Below are positions 60,931 through 64,000 of a stretch of 64,000 bases of DNA, piece by piece (the first letter of the stretch is position 1; every line of letters begins with the position of its first letter). Under the pieces are notes generated by a model that was not told where the DNA came from, searched no databases, and saw nothing but the letters and a program-made list of their open reading frames with translations. Source of the stretch: an uncultured Methanobrevibacter sp. Lineage in GTDB: Archaea; Methanobacteriota; Methanobacteria; Methanobacteriales; Methanobacteriaceae. The stretch covers positions 1-64,000 of the forward strand of contig NZ_CAMVTE010000009.1 in the NCBI RefSeq assembly GCF_947170395.1, written 5' to 3'. The translations under genes and the position numbers were made by a program.

Positions 60931-61662
60931 ATGGACAAAAAAGAGTTAATTAATGGTGGAAAAGTAAAAAGTGTATTCACTACAGACAACGAAGACGAAG
61001 TCATCATCGAGTTTAGGGATGACATGACTGCCGGTGACGGTGCAAGAAAGGAAGTAATGAATAAAAAAGGAGCGTATAATGCCATAATTTCTACTAAAAT
61101 TTTCAAGGTTTTAGAGGAAAACGGTGTTGAAACCCAATTCATCGACTTGCCTGAGCCTAATGTCATGCTTGCAAAAAAACTTGAAATGATTCCGATTGAA
61201 GTGATTGTAAGAAACATTGCCACAGGCAGTTTAGTTAGAAAATATCCGATAGCTGATGGAACAAGACTCAATCCTCCGATTGTACAAATGGATTTTAAGG
61301 ATGATGAATATCACGACCCTATGCTTAATGATTCTTTAATTAAAGCATTAGGTATTGCAACACAGGAAGAAATCGATATCTTAACCGAAAAGGCATTGAA
61401 AATCAATGAAGTTTTAACCAAATTTTTTGCTGATGCTGGAATTATACTGGTTGACTTTAAAGTTGAATTCGGTAAGGATAAAGATGGAAACATTCTTTTA
61501 GGTGATGAAATATCTCCTGACGGATGCAGACTATGGGATAGTGAAACATTAGAAATGTTGGATAAGGAATTATTTAGAAAAGGTAAAGATGATGAAGTTA
61601 TGGCTGCTTATATAGAAGTATATAACAGAATTATTCCGGACGATGAAAAATTTGATTTTTAG
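60931..61662 (+). CDS. purC: SAICAR synthetase (phosphoribosylaminoimidazole-succinocarboxamide synthase)
   Basis: This 243-residue ATP-dependent enzyme joins aspartate to CAIR in purine synthesis. Seen: GKVKSVFTTDNEDEVIIEFRDDMTAGDGARKE, the EVIVRNIATGSLVRKYP block and GDEISPDGCRLWD. It starts a purC-purS-purQ run. Confidence 0.95.
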   Translation: MDKKELINGGKVKSVFTTDNEDEVIIEFRDDMTAGDGARKEVMNKKGAYNAIISTKIFKVLEENGVETQFIDLPEPNVMLAKKLEMIPIEVIVRNIATGSLVRKYPIADGTRLNPPIVQMDFKDDEYHDPMLNDSLIKALGIATQEEIDILTEKALKINEVLTKFFADAGIILVDFKVEFGKDKDGNILLGDEISPDGCRLWDSETLEMLDKELFRKGKDDEVMAAYIEVYNRIIPDDEKFDF

Positions 61663-61670
61663 GTGATTAG

Positions 61671-61937
61671 ATGTTATTTGATATTGAAGTGAAAATTTCT
61701 CTTAAAGACGGTATGTTAAACCCTGAAGCTACCCAAGTTGAAAGGTCTCTTGACTTATTGGGCTATGAAGTTAAAAACGTTAAAACAGTTGAAATCATCA
61801 AATTCCAGATGGAAGGCGAAGACAGGGAAGCAATCAGGGAAAGTGTAGTTGACATGTGTGAAAGATTACTCTGCAATCCTGTAATTCATAATTATAAAAT
61901 CAATGTTATTCCACAAAATATGGCTTGTGGTAAGTAG
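61671..61937 (+). CDS. purS: FGAM synthetase subunit PurS
   Basis: This 88-residue small subunit has the PurS layout: a beta start [33 protein letters not shown] and the C-terminal [10 protein letters not shown]. With PurQ and PurL it forms the formylglycinamidine synthase complex and passes ammonia to PurL. It lies between purC and purQ; purL is not in the window. Confidence 0.93.
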   Translation: MLFDIEVKISLKDGMLNPEATQVERSLDLLGYEVKNVKTVEIIKFQMEGEDREAIRESVVDMCERLLCNPVIHNYKINVIPQNMACGK

Positions 61938-61947
61938 AGGGATTTAT

Positions 61948-62592
61948 ATGAAAATTGGTGTAATTAGATTTCCGGGAACCAATTGTGACAGGGATGTTGC
62001 ACAGGCTATTGAGTTAGCTGGCCTCACTCCTGAATACATCTGGTGGAGTGAAGAAAACCTCACAGACTATGACGGCATTGTTATTCCTGGGGGATTTTCA
62101 TATGGGGACTACCTAAGAGCAGGAGCAATGGCTTCCATTACTCCGGTAATCGATGGAATCAAAGCTTTGGTAAAAGAGGAAAAACCGGTTTTGGGAATCT
62201 GTAACGGTGCGCAGATTTTAGGAGAAATCGGACTTGTTCCTGGAATTTTCATAACAAATGAATATCCAAAATTCAACTGTGAATGGGTTGACCTGAAAGT
62301 TGCAACCAACAGAACTCCATTTACAAAAGCATTCAAGAATAATCAGACAATCAAGCTTCCGATTGCACACGCTGAAGGAAGATTTTACACTGAAGATATT
62401 GATTTAATAAAAGATCAGGACCAGATAGTATTGCAGTTTGAAGGCAAAAACCCTAATGGATCCATGGAAGCAATCACAAGCGTATGTGATGAGTCAGGCC
62501 TTGTCTGTGCAATGATGCCTCACCCAGAAAGGGCATGCGAGGAATTATTTGGTTCAGATGATGGTTTAAACTTTTTTAAAGGATTTTTATAG
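61948..62592 (+). CDS. purQ: FGAM synthetase glutaminase subunit PurQ
   Basis: This class I glutamine amidotransferase of about 214 residues supplies ammonia for formylglycinamidine synthesis. Seen: [14 protein letters not shown] start, [16 protein letters not shown], nucleophile cysteine in [10 protein letters not shown] and the His/Glu in [12 protein letters not shown] at 61948 follows AGGGATT; the frame upstream overlaps purS and is unlikely to be used. Confidence 0.95.
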   Translation: MKIGVIRFPGTNCDRDVAQAIELAGLTPEYIWWSEENLTDYDGIVIPGGFSYGDYLRAGAMASITPVIDGIKALVKEEKPVLGICNGAQILGEIGLVPGIFITNEYPKFNCEWVDLKVATNRTPFTKAFKNNQTIKLPIAHAEGRFYTEDIDLIKDQDQIVLQFEGKNPNGSMEAITSVCDESGLVCAMMPHPERACEELFGSDDGLNFFKGFL

Positions 62593-62600
62593 TGATTTAA

Positions 62601-63320
62601 ATGGTAGTTTATTTGATTGGTGCAGGACCTGGAGATGCTGATTTAATAACTCTTAAAGCCGTTAAAGCTTTAAACAAAGCTGATGTTGTTTTATATGATT
62701 ATCTTGCTAATGAAGAAATATTGGCACATGCTCCTGATTCTGCAGAAAGGATTTATGTTGGTAAAAAAGCAGGTGAACATTATAAGACACAGGATGAAAT
62801 CAACGAATTAATTATTGAGCAGGCAAAAGCTTATGAAAATGTAGTCAGACTTAAAGGTGGTGATCCTTTTGTCTTTGGTCGTGGTGGAGAAGAGATTTTG
62901 GCTTTGATGGAACATGATATCAAATTTGAAGTTATTCCAGGTGTAACTTCTGCTATTGGAGCACCAACTTCACTGGGACTGCCTGTAACTCATAGGGCAG
63001 TTGCGACTTCCCTAACTATCGTAACTGGTCATGAAGACCCAACTAAAGCTGAAAGTCAGGTTCATTGGGATTATACTGCTGATACATTAGTTATTTTAAT
63101 GGGTATTGGAAATATCAAGGAGAATACTTCTGAGATTATGAAATATCGCTCAGCGGATACTCCTGTTTGTGCTATTGAAAGCGGAACACTTCCTAATGAA
63201 AATCTTGTTTTCGGAACCTTGGGTGATATTTCCGAGAAAAAAATCAACACTCCGGCTATATTGATTATTGGAGATGTTGTAAACATGTATAGGGATATTT
63301 ACGAGTATCAGGGTGATTAG
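62601..63320 (+). CDS. cobA: Uroporphyrinogen-III C-methyltransferase
   Basis: This 239-residue SAM-dependent enzyme makes precorrin-2, the branch point to siroheme, cobamides and F430. Seen: [20 protein letters not shown] start, [17 protein letters not shown] and [20 protein letters not shown]. It follows purQ by eight bases and directly precedes glmS. The related hemB and hemD are elsewhere in the window. Confidence 0.95.
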   Translation: MVVYLIGAGPGDADLITLKAVKALNKADVVLYDYLANEEILAHAPDSAERIYVGKKAGEHYKTQDEINELIIEQAKAYENVVRLKGGDPFVFGRGGEEILALMEHDIKFEVIPGVTSAIGAPTSLGLPVTHRAVATSLTIVTGHEDPTKAESQVHWDYTADTLVILMGIGNIKENTSEIMKYRSADTPVCAIESGTLPNENLVFGTLGDISEKKINTPAILIIGDVVNMYRDIYEYQGD

Positions 63321-64000
63321 ATGTGCGGAATTGTAGGTTGTATATTAAAAAATGATGAAGATGTAGCACCAATCCTCTTTGATTGTATATCCAAACTGGA
63401 ATACAGAGGTTACGATTCAATTGGTCTTGCAACATTTTCAGAAGGTAAAATTCACATCAAAAAAGATAAGGGAAAAATTGAGGAAGTCGACAAAAGCTTA
63501 AATCTTACTGATATGTCAGGTAACTTCGGGATTGCTCATGTAAGGTGGGCAACACATGGGGATCCATCTAAATTGAATGCTCATCCTCATGTTGATGAAG
63601 AAAATACTGTTGCAGTCGTTCACAATGGAATTATTGAAAATTATTTGGAAATTAAGGAAAAATTAACTCTTGAAGGTCATGTATTTAAATCAGATACCGA
63701 TACAGAAGTAATTCCTCATCTCATTCAAAAGTTCATGGATGAAAAATTTGATCTCGAACATGCAGTTAGAAAAACCATTGAAATCATTGAAGGAGCATAT
63801 GCAATTGCAGCAATTAGCGTAAATGAACCTAACAAGATAGTTGCAACACGTAAAGACTCTCCTTTGATTGTCGGTTTGGGTGAAAACGGATATTATCTTG
63901 CTTCTGACTCTCCGGCCATTTTAAAATATGCAAAAGACATAATCTATCCTGAAAAGGGTGAAATTGTCATAATTGATAAGGATGGTGTCGTTGTCCATGA
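63321..64000 (+). CDS. glmS: Glutamine-fructose-6-phosphate aminotransferase (partial, C-terminus off window)
   Basis: The visible 226 residues are the N-terminal glutaminase domain, starting MCGIVGCILKN so that cysteine becomes the nucleophile after Met removal. YRGYDSIGLATF, HVRWATHGDPS and HNGIIENYLEIKEKL match GlmS. It makes glucosamine-6-phosphate for amino sugars of pseudomurein and surface glycans. The ATG abuts the cobA stop after GGTGAT. The sugar-binding domains lie beyond the right edge. Confidence 0.95.
   Translation, partial: MCGIVGCILKNDEDVAPILFDCISKLEYRGYDSIGLATFSEGKIHIKKDKGKIEEVDKSLNLTDMSGNFGIAHVRWATHGDPSKLNAHPHVDEENTVAVVHNGIIENYLEIKEKLTLEGHVFKSDTDTEVIPHLIQKFMDEKFDLEHAVRKTIEIIEGAYAIAAISVNEPNKIVATRKDSPLIVGLGENGYYLASDSPAILKYAKDIIYPEKGEIVIIDKDGVVVH

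Overview
This AT-rich window reads as the chromosome of a methanogenic archaeon of the order Methanobacteriales, most likely Methanobrevibacter. The signs are an archaeal gene set (SRP19, ribosomal protein S8e, archaeal PheS with an N-terminal winged helix, DapL, a short PurA), the C-terminal subunit of the split family-B DNA polymerase typical of this order, an ADP-forming acetyl-CoA synthetase, an MsvR-like V4R regulator, DUF2121, TATA boxes of the form TTTATATA, and Shine-Dalgarno sites of the GGTGAT/GGAG type. About 72 protein genes are supported. No rRNA, tRNA, CRISPR array or insertion sequence was seen.

Layout. 1-4.3 kb: a cut-off acidic membrane-anchored protein, then dapL followed by three small genes (DUF6882-like, DUF6891-like, unknown). 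4.3-11 kb, minus strand: a signalling operon of two paralogous soluble histidine kinases, a response regulator, a receiver-like/glycosyltransferase fusion and a membrane protein. 11-19 kb: purA, a glutamate-cysteine ligase homologue, a HesA/ThiF-type E1-like protein, the MsvR-like regulator, an orphan ABC substrate-binding protein, and ADP-forming acetyl-CoA synthetase. 19-31 kb: mostly housekeeping genes (aroC, hemB, citG-like, pheS, xth, polB subunit 2, rps8e, hypE) with small unknowns. 31-41 kb: RDD protein, a Cas4-like nuclease overlapping a degenerate SNase-fold protein, radical SAM, DEAD-box helicase, then a minus-strand run hemD-GT2-glf-srp19-DHH-HTH. 41.5-42.3 kb: a DUF4258/DUF2283 toxin-antitoxin-like pair preceded by three 19-bp direct repeats.

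44.9-57.6 kb is a surface-glycan island with two divergent operons sharing one 123-bp promoter region. The minus-strand operon (LicD, TarI/IspD-like cytidylyltransferase, TarJ-like dehydrogenase, ribulose-5-phosphate epimerase-like protein, GT2) looks like CDP-ribitol synthesis and transfer. The plus-strand operon (PEP mutase fused to a cytidylyltransferase-like domain, phosphoesterase, sugar epimerase, LicC-like nucleotidyltransferase, unassigned Rossmann protein, phosphonopyruvate decarboxylase, LicD) looks like phosphonate synthesis, activation and attachment. No phosphonoacetaldehyde aminotransferase is present, so hydroxyethylphosphonate is a plausible end product. This island is the strongest candidate for an under-described system.

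57.7-64 kb: an NSS-type transporter, small membrane and surface proteins, purCSQ, cobA/sumT and the start of glmS.

The non-coding sequence is informative too. Four hairpins overlap or abut stop codons and most are followed by T-rich tracts, there is a nested hairpin in the rps8e leader, and several perfect inverted repeats sit at promoters. All calls come from reading the sequence; no database search was run.
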